15,554 nt of DNA, from contig JAURKN010000010.1 of the NCBI GenBank assembly GCA_030831725.1, forward strand, positions 1 to 15,554, read 5' to 3'. This document shows, one piece after another, positions 8,251-14,824 of this stretch. The position numbers and the translations under genes are program-made. Origin of the DNA: Ferruginibacter sp. Its GTDB lineage: Bacteria; Bacteroidota; Bacteroidia; Chitinophagales; Chitinophagaceae. Positions within the stretch are counted from its first letter, which is position 1; every line of letters begins with the position of its first letter. The notes below the pieces were generated by a model, which did not search any database, was not told where the DNA came from, and was given only the letters and a program-made list of their open reading frames with translations.

Positions 8251-8258
8251 CAAAATTA
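8251..8258 (-). promoter_or_regulatory. Promoter -7 element for the DUF4834 gene
   Basis: Minus strand reads TAATTTTG, matching TAnnTTTG, and ends only 4 bp before the ATG at 8246. No good TTG is found 17-23 bp upstream; the nearest is 13 bp away. Confidence 0.45.
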
Positions 8259-8291
8259 GCACAAAGCGCCACAATAATTGGGGGTGTTCGA

Positions 8292-8909
8292 TTAAATCTT
8301 TCCTAATGTTTCAATGCGTTCGAGGGGCAAAAGATGATGACATTGAAGTCCGATTGATTTGGCCGTTTCGATATGAACGCCGGTATCATCGATAAAAAGG
8401 GTTTCTTCGGGAATCAAATTCGTTTCTTTCAGCAAATGATTAAAAATGGCCTCATCCGGTTTTCTCATCCCGATTTCAAAAGAAAAAAAGGCCTTTTCGA
8501 AGAGATTTTCAAGGATTAATCCGGGATAAGCATCCTTAAATTGTTCTGTAAAGTATTGATAATGAATGATATTGGTGTTGCTCAGCAGAAAAAACCTGTA
8601 CTTCGAACGATTTTGAATCATCCAAGAGATGGATTCTTTCCGAAAATCGAGCAAAATAGAATTCCAGGCTTCTTTCACCTCGTTGGTTGTGACGTTATTT
8701 TGAGATTGGCTTTGCATTTCTTTCAAAAAAGCGTCAGGTGAAATTTTTCCTTTTTCCAAAAGGGAGAAGGTTTCGGATACTTGAGACTGTGTGTATTGAT
8801 CGTTAAAGTCTGGAATGCCGATTTTTTGAAAAGCCAGAGCGGCTTTATTGAAATCGATGTCATAAAGCACGGCACCGAAGTCGAAAATGATGTTTTTTAT
8901 CTCGGACAT
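8292..8909 (-). CDS. HAD-superfamily phosphatase (YihX-like group)
   Basis: A 205-residue soluble HAD-family hydrolase. Motif I is IIFDFGAVLYDID with nucleophile D10 and Gly at the +2 position, the DxG form seen in the YihX-like phosphatases. Residues 15-90 form a helical cap. Motif II is LLSNTN (S110), motif III is the Lys in GMRKPDEAIF (K150), and motif IV is LFIDDTGVH (D174, D175). All catalytic positions are present, so it is probably an active phosphatase on a small phosphorylated metabolite; the substrate cannot be read from sequence. An upstream in-frame ATG at 8960 is rejected because a consensus -7 element (8931-8938) lies inside that extension and the family N-terminus fits ATG 8909. 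Confidence 0.9.
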   Translation of the reverse strand: MSEIKNIIFDFGAVLYDIDFNKAALAFQKIGIPDFNDQYTQSQVSETFSLLEKGKISPDAFLKEMQSQSQNNVTTNEVKEAWNSILLDFRKESISWMIQNRSKYRFFLLSNTNIIHYQYFTEQFKDAYPGLILENLFEKAFFSFEIGMRKPDEAIFNHLLKETNLIPEETLFIDDTGVHIETAKSIGLQCHHLLPLERIETLGKI

Positions 8910-8930
8910 TAAACATTTTGGTTTGTCGGA

Positions 8931-8938
8931 CAAAAGTA
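8931..8938 (-). promoter_or_regulatory. Promoter -7 element for the HAD gene
   Basis: Minus strand reads TACTTTTG, matching TAnnTTTG, 21 bp before the ATG at 8909. It lies downstream of the terminator at 8962-8988, so the HAD gene starts a new transcription unit. This element decides the start in favour of 8909. No clear -33 TTG is seen. Confidence 0.55.
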
Positions 8939-8961
8939 AGACGAAGCCGGTTGGTGACATT

Positions 8962-8988
8962 AAAAAACCCCGGAATTAGGTTCCGGGG
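8962..8988 (-). terminator. Intrinsic terminator of the repeat-containing RNA
   Basis: A perfect 8-bp GC-rich stem (8968-8975 with 8981-8988, loop of 5) followed on the minus strand by six U. No protein gene directly upstream uses it, because the response regulator at 9332 already has its own terminator. It therefore implies a separate minus-strand transcript. Confidence 0.9.
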
Positions 8989-9055
8989 CTGATTATGTGG
9001 CTTCAGTGTTTACGAATTTTGCGCTTTTTCAAAGGATACAGAAGCCTTGTTTTTC

Positions 9056-9166
9056 GTTAGGATAGGATTGGTCTTTTGGTTTTTGTTAGGATAGGATTGG
9101 TCTTTTGGTTTTTTGTTAGGATAGGATTGGTCTTTTGGTTTTTCTATAGGATCGGGATCTTTGGTT
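9056..9166. repeat. 29/30-bp tandem repeat array
   Basis: Three near-perfect direct copies at 9056-9084 (29 bp), 9085-9114 (30 bp) and 9115-9143 (29 bp). Each begins GTTAGGATAGGATTGG on the plus strand, then TCTTTTGG and a run of T; the only difference is T-run length. A decayed fourth copy follows at 9144-9166. Further traces (GTATCC-type cores) appear near 9167-9188 and 9030-9055. There are no spacers, so this is not a CRISPR array. Confidence 0.95.
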
Positions 9167-9206
9167 AGGGATACTGGATGATTACGGATATAAAACTACT
9201 GCCTTA

Positions 9207-9235
9207 CAAAGTATATGACAAGTATCGTGCCAAAA
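9207..9235 (-). promoter_or_regulatory. Probable promoter of the repeat-containing RNA
   Basis: On the minus strand TTTTGG (9230-9235) is followed by TATACTTTG (9207-9215), close to the TTTG/TAnnTTTG consensus but with a 15-16 bp spacer rather than about 20. The start would be near 9202. Confidence 0.45.
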
Positions 9236-9270
9236 CCTTTTTTAAATCAGGTGTTTTTTCGGAATTCACC

Positions 9271-9286
9271 TATGTACATATACGTA
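9271..9286. promoter_or_regulatory. Palindromic TACGTA-type site upstream of the small RNA
   Basis: A perfect 10-bp palindrome TATGTACATA (9271-9280) abuts a TACGTA hexamer (9281-9286). It lies about 70-85 bp upstream of the inferred RNA start. The same hexamer occurs upstream of the FIST operon, so it is a candidate binding site for the operon's response regulator. Confidence 0.35.
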
Positions 9287-9310
9287 AAAAGCCCCTTTTT
9301 CAAGGGGCTT
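9286..9310 (-). terminator. Intrinsic terminator of the FIST-kinase-regulator operon
   Basis: A 9-bp stem (9289-9297 with 9302-9310, loop of 4) rich in G-C, followed on the minus strand by U residues, 22 bp after the response-regulator stop codon. Confidence 0.85.
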
Positions 9311-9331
9311 GATCATACAATATTCTGATTA

Positions 9332-9976
9332 TCAGATATCTAAAGAGGAATTGTGAACGAATTTCAGCAAAGAGGCCGTGTTCTTCAGATTTAACTTTTT
9401 CAGGATGTTGGAGCGGTGCACTTCCACTGTTCTTACCGAGAGGAAGAGTTTTTCGGCGATTTCCTTGGAGGAAAGTCCCTCTTTGATTTCTTTGAGGATA
9501 TCGATTTCGCGCTCTGATAGTTTGCTGATATCGGGCGTTTCATCATCTTCAAAAACTTGCTTTGAGAGGTTTTCCTGTATTTCCTTGCATACGAAAATCT
9601 TATTGTCGTTTACGGAGAGCAACGCCTCGAACATTTCTGCTTTCTGGCTGCTTTTTGTAACATAACCCAATGCGCCATTTTTCAGCATTCTTTTGGCAAA
9701 AGAAGGCTGATTGTGCATGGAAACGCCGATAATCTTGGTACCGGGCGAGTATTTTTTGATGAGTTTCGTGGCATCGATGCCGGACAAAGGTTGGATGTTG
9801 ATGTCCATGATCACCACATCGGGTCTTTTGGTTTTAACCACTTCCAGCGACTTTTCGGTGGTATCGTTGCAAATGCCAATCACAGAGAAGCGCTCGTCTG
9901 AATTGATCAGATCAGACCACATTTCCGCTACCAGATTATGGTCATCAAAAATGATGATGGTTATTTTTTTAGTCAT
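9332..9976 (-). CDS. NarL/FixJ-type response regulator
   Basis: A 214-residue DNA-binding response regulator. The receiver domain (1-120) has the acidic pair D11-D12, phospho-acceptor D58 (VVIMDINIQPLSG), S86 and K108. A linker leads to a LuxR-type helix-turn-helix (about 153-208: LSEREIDILKEIKEGLSSKE, then LFLSVRTVEVHRSNILKKL). All key residues are intact. Its ATG overlaps the end of the histidine kinase gene by 8 bp, indicating translational coupling and identifying the kinase as its partner. HisKA_3 kinases typically pair with this regulator class. Candidate sites are the TACGTA palindromes upstream of the operon and of the repeat RNA. Confidence 0.95.
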   Translation of the reverse strand: MTKKITIIIFDDHNLVAEMWSDLINSDERFSVIGICNDTTEKSLEVVKTKRPDVVIMDINIQPLSGIDATKLIKKYSPGTKIIGVSMHNQPSFAKRMLKNGALGYVTKSSQKAEMFEALLSVNDNKIFVCKEIQENLSKQVFEDDETPDISKLSEREIDILKEIKEGLSSKEIAEKLFLSVRTVEVHRSNILKKLNLKNTASLLKFVHNSSLDI

Positions 9977-12707
9977 GTTTTACAATTTTATGTAAAGGCA
10001 GTTCGATATGAAACGTTGAGCCGGTTTGTTTGTCAGAATGAAACGAGGTGGTTCCGTCATAGAAATTAGCCCGATTTGTGATGCTGAGAAGTCCGATTCC
10101 TTTCATTGCTTTTTTAACGTCGAAATGCTTTCCGTTATTGGAATATTCTATAAATAAATGTGATTTTGATTTTTTGATGCTGAGAATGATTTCCGAAGCT
10201 TGGGTGTGTTTTATGGTATTGATGACCATTTCCTGAATCATTCGGAAAATGTTTCGTTGTACATCCCAGTCTATGTGGTTCATGGTTTCTTCTTTGCAGG
10301 AGAAATGAAAACGGATGTTTCTCGAAGCGATGTTCGTGTGCACCAATTCTGTGATGGCTTCCTTCAATCCAAGATCGGAGAGCGCAAGAGGTACAAGACT
10401 GACGGAAATCCGTTTTACTTCCTGTAATGCCATTTCAACCTGATCTCTTACTTTACTCATGAACGAAGCATCAATGTGGGTTTGTTCTTTTGCCATTTGA
10501 AGAAAGAGACTGGTATATGCCAGCTGGTGACCCACTCCGTCGTGAAGCTCTCTGCCCAGCAATTCGCGCTGCAATTCTTCTGCCACAATGCTGGCTTTCA
10601 TGATTTCTTTTTGTCTGCCGGCTTTTTCTTCCAAAATCGCCTGTTCCAGTTTGCGCATCTCAGTGACATCCAGCAAAATACTCACAAATGATTTTATTCT
10701 TCCTTTTGTGTCGTATACAGGCGTTGTGGTAAATATGGTTTGAAGGGTTTCTTTCTTTTTGTTTTGAATTTCAATTTCATGAATTGTCTCCTGGCCTAGC
10801 AAACTGAGATTTATTTTTCTTCTAAGCTCTCGTCGTGTTGTGGCGTCTTTTAAAAAGAGCGTTCCTGCATTTTTACCTTTAAGATAATTCAGTTTATATC
10901 CGCTCATTTTTTCAAAGGAATGATTAACCCATTGAACCCGCTGGGTTGTATCCATCTCAATCACACTCAAAGTCATGCTCTCAAAAAGTCCTCTGTATTT
11001 TTTTTCATTTTCTACCAGCACCGCTTCGGCCATTTTGATACGGGTTATATCGCGGTTGTGCATCAGAAGTTTGTAGTGCTTTCCGTCATTCTCATCAATT
11101 TTTCGGATGCTCGATTCCACCCAAATCAGCTTTCCATTTTTACAACGCATTCTGTATTCGAAATTTCGATCTTCCTGCGCCATCAATTCCAGCCAGTTCA
11201 TTTTTTCCAAACCTTCTTTGCATTCTTTGCACAGAAAAAGATTGAGGGGTTTCCCCATCAAAAAGGTATGTGAGAATCCGAGTGTTCTTTTGACGTTGGG
11301 TGACACATATTCTACAACCCCTTTCTCGTTGGTGAGTAAAACGATATCGGGAGAATTTCGCGTGATCATCTCTAGTTTCTCTTTCTCACGACTCAACGAT
11401 TCCTGAAATTCTGTTTCTTTTGTCAGGTCGAAATAAGCACCGATGTATCCTGCAAAGCTGCCATCGGGGTAATGACGAGGAATGGCTCTTTCTGTGATGT
11501 GATGATATTTTCCTTTAACATCTTTTAAGCGGAAGGAAATGGTCGCAGGCTTATGTTTAAGAACCACTTCACTCCAATCATCCACCGCTTTTTTTCTGTC
11601 TTCAGGATGAACCTTGGGAATGAATTTCTTGTTGTCGTGAAATTTTTCCATCTCATACCCAAGAAAGTTTTTCATTTCCGTGTTGGTATAAGTAACCCTG
11701 TTGTTTTGATCTGAAACCCACACCATCACCGGTACAGCATCCATAAGTTTCTGAAACCTCGATTCCGTTTCCTGCATTTGCATGGAATACAAATGTTCCC
11801 GGGTTATGTTTGTTATTCTGCCGCTGATATAATCATCATTCACGGTCAAATCTCTTTGCTTGTACATCGTTTCGGCGAGCCAAAAAGATTCCCCGGTTTC
11901 CGGATTTACAATCTGATACCTGACCGACAATCGGTCTCCGGGTTTCATCATTTTCAATCTCTTGAGATGTACTTTAGGATCTTCACTTATGACCCTGTTG
12001 CTTTTCTTTTGAAAAATATCTTTTTCGTCGTTCGGATCAAAACCGAAGTAGTTTTTCCATTTGTTAGAAATAAGATTTTTTTCTCCGTGCTTTTCATACA
12101 CAATAAAATACGCGTCGTCGGTAGATTCCAGAAAGTTTACAAGACGACTGAAATTCTCTTCGGCTTTTTTTCTGATTTTTCTTTTTTCCGTTACATCCGC
12201 AGCATATAAGTTGATGTATTTTTTCGATTCGACCTTTTTGTAAAAAAAGATGAAATCCCTTTCGTTACAAATCAAATCAACCGATCCGTTGCTTTCAACA
12301 GTAGGAATGAATTGTTTGAAGAATGTTTTGATTTTCAGTTTTTTTCCCTGGTATACAACGTCCTGTATTTCTTTGCCGGCAGGATTGATAAACATGATTT
12401 CCCCTTCGAGGGAAGTTCTTAAGATTGGATTGGGATTTTCGAGCGGAAACTGTGCAACGTCTTCTATTTCTGCTGTTCTGTCTTTAACCTGTTGCTCCAG
12501 CGATTCATAAAGTTTGGTCAGTTTTTGGTTCAAAGATTTATATTCCTCTTCGTTGATTTGAAAAAGGTGATCGCTTAAATGCTTGTCTCGTTCTTGATTT
12601 TTATAAGATTCATTGATCGCTTGTAAAAAAGGAGCTAAATCCTGATCCTCCCATCTTGATTTGTCAAGATACTTGCTGATTTGTCTTTTTAGGAGTTGGT
12701 GGTACAT
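9969..12707 (-). CDS. Soluble multi-PAS sensor histidine kinase (HisKA_3 type)
   Basis: A 912-residue kinase with no signal peptide or membrane helix. Residues 1-85 are helical and coiled-coil-like. About five PAS-like domains follow, at roughly 85-172, 185-303, 315-432, 440-557 and 565-685; the later ones show clear PAS/PAC patterns (GYIGAYFDLTKE, KLLMHNRDITRI). The dimerisation domain (700-770) carries ELHDGVGHQL with phospho-accepting H722. The ATPase domain (815-908) has an N-box (EMVINTIKH, N830) and a G2 box (KGIGLLSITNRAN). The G1 box reads SNNGKHFD where DNGxGF is usual. It starts 4 bp after the FIST gene and overlaps the response regulator by 8 bp. The cytoplasmic layout suggests an internal signal, perhaps relayed from the FIST protein. 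Confidence 0.94.
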   Translation of the reverse strand: MYHQLLKRQISKYLDKSRWEDQDLAPFLQAINESYKNQERDKHLSDHLFQINEEEYKSLNQKLTKLYESLEQQVKDRTAEIEDVAQFPLENPNPILRTSLEGEIMFINPAGKEIQDVVYQGKKLKIKTFFKQFIPTVESNGSVDLICNERDFIFFYKKVESKKYINLYAADVTEKRKIRKKAEENFSRLVNFLESTDDAYFIVYEKHGEKNLISNKWKNYFGFDPNDEKDIFQKKSNRVISEDPKVHLKRLKMMKPGDRLSVRYQIVNPETGESFWLAETMYKQRDLTVNDDYISGRITNITREHLYSMQMQETESRFQKLMDAVPVMVWVSDQNNRVTYTNTEMKNFLGYEMEKFHDNKKFIPKVHPEDRKKAVDDWSEVVLKHKPATISFRLKDVKGKYHHITERAIPRHYPDGSFAGYIGAYFDLTKETEFQESLSREKEKLEMITRNSPDIVLLTNEKGVVEYVSPNVKRTLGFSHTFLMGKPLNLFLCKECKEGLEKMNWLELMAQEDRNFEYRMRCKNGKLIWVESSIRKIDENDGKHYKLLMHNRDITRIKMAEAVLVENEKKYRGLFESMTLSVIEMDTTQRVQWVNHSFEKMSGYKLNYLKGKNAGTLFLKDATTRRELRRKINLSLLGQETIHEIEIQNKKKETLQTIFTTTPVYDTKGRIKSFVSILLDVTEMRKLEQAILEEKAGRQKEIMKASIVAEELQRELLGRELHDGVGHQLAYTSLFLQMAKEQTHIDASFMSKVRDQVEMALQEVKRISVSLVPLALSDLGLKEAITELVHTNIASRNIRFHFSCKEETMNHIDWDVQRNIFRMIQEMVINTIKHTQASEIILSIKKSKSHLFIEYSNNGKHFDVKKAMKGIGLLSITNRANFYDGTTSFHSDKQTGSTFHIELPLHKIVKHD

Positions 12708-12711
12708 GATA

Positions 12712-13860
12712 TCAGGAAAGTTCGCCGATGGTTGTGATGGTCATGGTTTGGTTGTGAAGATAATTTATTCTGTTGTTTTTATTGGGTGCAATTTCACCAT
12801 AAGAGAAAAATCCAACAACATTCACGTTTTCCGGCATTTGCTCCAATGCGGCCTCCACTTCTTCCTCCGCTCGGCTTCCCATAGCGGTTTTCCTTCCTAC
12901 ACAACTCACAAACAATGCAAGTTGCGCTTCCGCCTTTTCATCGGAAATCTGTTTGATGGCTTCCGCACCAGCAACAGCCGCTGCCTGAATCAAGCTTTCA
13001 ACGCTCGATTTCATAAACCTGATGTTAGATCCTTCCGGTACATTTCCAGCAAAGGTCATTGTCTTGTTTTTTTCATCAACCGATAGAATCGTACGCACTA
13101 TGTAACTGTCGCTATCCTGAGATTTGATGGAAATAGGGAAAAGCAAAGCAGATCCGGGCAACTCATTGGCATATTGACCCAGATATTTCTTATACAAATC
13201 CAAGGCGTTTTCCTGATCGATTTCGTGCAACACATTTCCCTCCGATTTTGTAATCATTTTCTCAACGCCAAAAATATCCCAGCCACCCTGGTATGAAGTG
13301 CCTATACGAACATTGTCTCCATATAGACCGATCAATACGACATTCCCAGGTTTCAAATCATCATTCAAGCCAACCAGTGTTTTTGTGAAACGATTACCAT
13401 CTCCGGAAACGCCACCGGATATCAAAACATCCTTTTGAGTCTCCACCTGCATCCCACTCAACAAATCGTCGCTGTTCACAATCTGACCATCCACAAAAAT
13501 GAGAATATGTTTCAATTGATCCATGTCAATTCTTTTTACCATGGCCTTACCCAACTCAAAACTATTTTTATAACCTACAACATTGTCTATGTTGATTTTC
13601 ACCATTGTCTTATCAAATTGTACCAAGCTGCATTGAGCAGTTTCTTCATTGATCAGATTTCGGTTTATTTCACCGGCTGTAGAACAATATATGAAGGGCG
13701 TTTTGGGAAACCTGTTTCTCAGTGGCTCCAGCCATTGTGGCTGTTCCAACAAATCTCGTGAAGCAAAAATCAGTAAGAATTCATTTTCGGAAGATTCGGA
13801 TGGTACGTTTTCAATCCCGCTCCAAGCCATTTTCTCATAACTTATATTATAGCATTTCAT
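12712..13860 (-). CDS. FIST-domain signal-sensing protein
   Basis: A 382-residue soluble protein with an N-terminal FIST domain (about 28-215; FIYCSTAGEI at 56-65, ISGGVSGDG at 147-155) and a C-terminal FIST_C domain (about 216-375; C320, GFFSYGEIAP at 350-359, LHNQTMTI at 368-375). FIST domains are known as sensory modules in signalling proteins and are proposed to bind small ligands, possibly amino acids; no enzyme activity is assigned. No membrane segment is seen. It is the first gene of a three-gene unit with a kinase and regulator, with a 4-bp gap to the kinase, so it probably supplies or modulates the signal. The ATG at 13860 is used; Met11 is an alternative. Confidence 0.93.
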   Translation of the reverse strand: MKCYNISYEKMAWSGIENVPSESSENEFLLIFASRDLLEQPQWLEPLRNRFPKTPFIYCSTAGEINRNLINEETAQCSLVQFDKTMVKINIDNVVGYKNSFELGKAMVKRIDMDQLKHILIFVDGQIVNSDDLLSGMQVETQKDVLISGGVSGDGNRFTKTLVGLNDDLKPGNVVLIGLYGDNVRIGTSYQGGWDIFGVEKMITKSEGNVLHEIDQENALDLYKKYLGQYANELPGSALLFPISIKSQDSDSYIVRTILSVDEKNKTMTFAGNVPEGSNIRFMKSSVESLIQAAAVAGAEAIKQISDEKAEAQLALFVSCVGRKTAMGSRAEEEVEAALEQMPENVNVVGFFSYGEIAPNKNNRINYLHNQTMTITTIGELS

Positions 13861-13924
13861 ATGTATACCTGCTTTATTTTATGCAACTTGCTTTGTTTAA
13901 TCCCTTTTTGATTGGAAAGGATGA

Positions 13925-13950
13925 CAAAATTAAACAAGTAGGTCTCTCAA
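13925..13950 (-). promoter_or_regulatory. Probable promoter of the FIST-kinase-regulator operon
   Basis: On the minus strand TTG (13948-13950) is followed after 15 bp by TAATTTTG (13925-13932), an exact TAnnTTTG. The spacer is short, as in the repeat-RNA promoter. It would leave a leader of about 60 nt before the ATG at 13860. Confidence 0.5.
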
Positions 13951-13990
13951 CAGAATGAAATAGGTTAAATCCAATATATTTAAACAGATA

Positions 13991-14019
13991 CACGTAGGAG
14001 TTATACGTATAAATACGTA
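13991..14019. promoter_or_regulatory. Cluster of TACGTA-type palindromes upstream of the FIST operon
   Basis: A perfect 12-bp palindrome TTATACGTATAA (14001-14012) is flanked by CACGTA (13991-13996) and TACGTA (14014-14019). The three ACGTA cores are spaced 13 and 10 bp apart. The cluster lies about 70-100 bp upstream of the inferred operon start, a position suited to an activator or autoregulator. Confidence 0.45.
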
Positions 14020-14059
14020 GTTGTCGAGTGTTGTTTTAAAGCTCAAAAGGGTTGGACTA

Positions 14060-14776
14060 TTAAATGGCCTGGTGATTGAATGGCTGAAGCACCATTTCGC
14101 TGATTACCCCGTGCTCCGGCTGTTGACAAAGGAACCAAATGGCTTTGGCAGCCTCCTCCGTAGTAACCATCTTATCTCGCTGTACCCGTAAATCTATATT
14201 GTCCCAAAAAGGAGAGTCAACGCCGCCCATGAAAATATTGGTAAAACGGATGTCCGTCCTCTTCACTTCCTCTCTGATGCTCTGCGTCATGCCCACAAGT
14301 CCGTATTTACTGGCACTATATGCTGCCGCTCCCATCATAGGCACTTTGCCCAAAACACCGGGAATATGTATGATCAACCCTTTTTTGGCTTCTTTCATGG
14401 CAGGAAGAAAGGCCTTAAGCAACATGAAAGGGGCATACAGATTGATGGTCAGTGTCTTTAAAAACTCCTCTTCTGTGAGTTGATCGGAAGATTTGATGAT
14501 GCCAATGCCGGAGGCGTTGATGAACACATCAATGGTCGGAAAAGTTTGAAAAAAAGAGTCTTTCAAACGGGAGACTTCTTCAGCTGAAGTAAGGTCGCCG
14601 ATGTATAATTGGTTATCTGATAGTTTGAGTTCTTGTCCCAACGCTTTGAGCTTTTCCTCGTTTCTGCCTGTTATAAAGAGATTGGCTCCGGATTGTGCAA
14701 GCAATTTCGCCGTTCTGCTTCCAATTCCACCTGTTGCTCCGATGAGCAAGATGTTTTTTCCCTTTATCGTTTCCAT
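14060..14776 (-). CDS. Short-chain dehydrogenase/reductase with altered active site
   Basis: A 238-residue classical SDR-fold protein. It has the nucleotide-binding GATGGIG (13-19), an acidic NADP/NAD-region pattern (TGRNEEKL), GDLTS (60-64), NASG (87-90), N112, and Y153-SAS-K157 (YxxxK). The catalytic serine normally 13 residues before the Tyr is Gly140 (HIPGVLGK in place of the usual ISSxxG). It may therefore be impaired, use another residue, or act on a different chemistry. The substrate is unknown. The ATG at 14776 is the natural SDR N-terminus. It is transcribed divergently from the photolyase-related gene with only 48 bp between their start codons, suggesting shared control. Confidence 0.93.
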   Translation of the reverse strand: METIKGKNILLIGATGGIGSRTAKLLAQSGANLFITGRNEEKLKALGQELKLSDNQLYIGDLTSAEEVSRLKDSFFQTFPTIDVFINASGIGIIKSSDQLTEEEFLKTLTINLYAPFMLLKAFLPAMKEAKKGLIIHIPGVLGKVPMMGAAAYSASKYGLVGMTQSIREEVKRTDIRFTNIFMGGVDSPFWDNIDLRVQRDKMVTTEEAAKAIWFLCQQPEHGVISEMVLQPFNHQAI

Positions 14777-14805
14777 TGTTTTTTATTTTTCAAACAATCT
14801 TCTTG

Positions 14806-14818
14806 CAGAATTGTTCTG
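14806..14818. promoter_or_regulatory. Short inverted repeat between SDR and photolyase genes
   Basis: CAGAA-TTG-TTCTG, a 5-3-5 inverted repeat, ends 6 bp before the photolyase ATG within the 48-bp divergent spacer. It could be an operator; no consensus known to me fits exactly. Confidence 0.25.
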
Positions 14819-14824
14819 AAAAGC

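Larger units (their letters stand above)
8962..9203 (-). ncRNA. Candidate small RNA with a tandem-repeat domain
   Basis: A minus-strand unit of about 240 nt lies between two intrinsic terminators. It has a promoter-like sequence (9207-9235) at one end and a strong terminator (8962-8988) at the other. On this strand there is no ATG or GTG between promoter and terminator, which argues against a protein. In RNA order it holds: an A/C-rich, G-poor 5' part with three near-identical 29/30-nt repeats and decayed flanking copies; a hairpin closed by GGCUUC/GAAGCC (9041-9046 with 8999-9004), extended by UGU/ACA past a 2-nt bulge; and the terminator stem. This layout, with an unstructured repeated pairing region followed by a structured 3' end, is what a trans-acting or sponge RNA would look like. 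I do not recognise a known RNA family. Confidence 0.55.

Noticed and set aside
8910..8960. Longer HAD protein starting at the upstream ATG at 8960.
   Set aside because: A consensus -7 promoter element lies within the extension and the extra 17 residues do not fit the HAD fold start.
9056..9166. CRISPR array.
   Set aside because: The units are directly adjacent with no unique spacers, and no cas genes are present.
9010..9180. A short peptide frame through the tandem repeats (minus strand, repeating KPKDQSYPN).
   Set aside because: It has no ATG, GTG or sensible TTG start after the upstream stop, and the 29-nt copies shift the frame. The noncoding reading explains promoter, repeats and terminator better.
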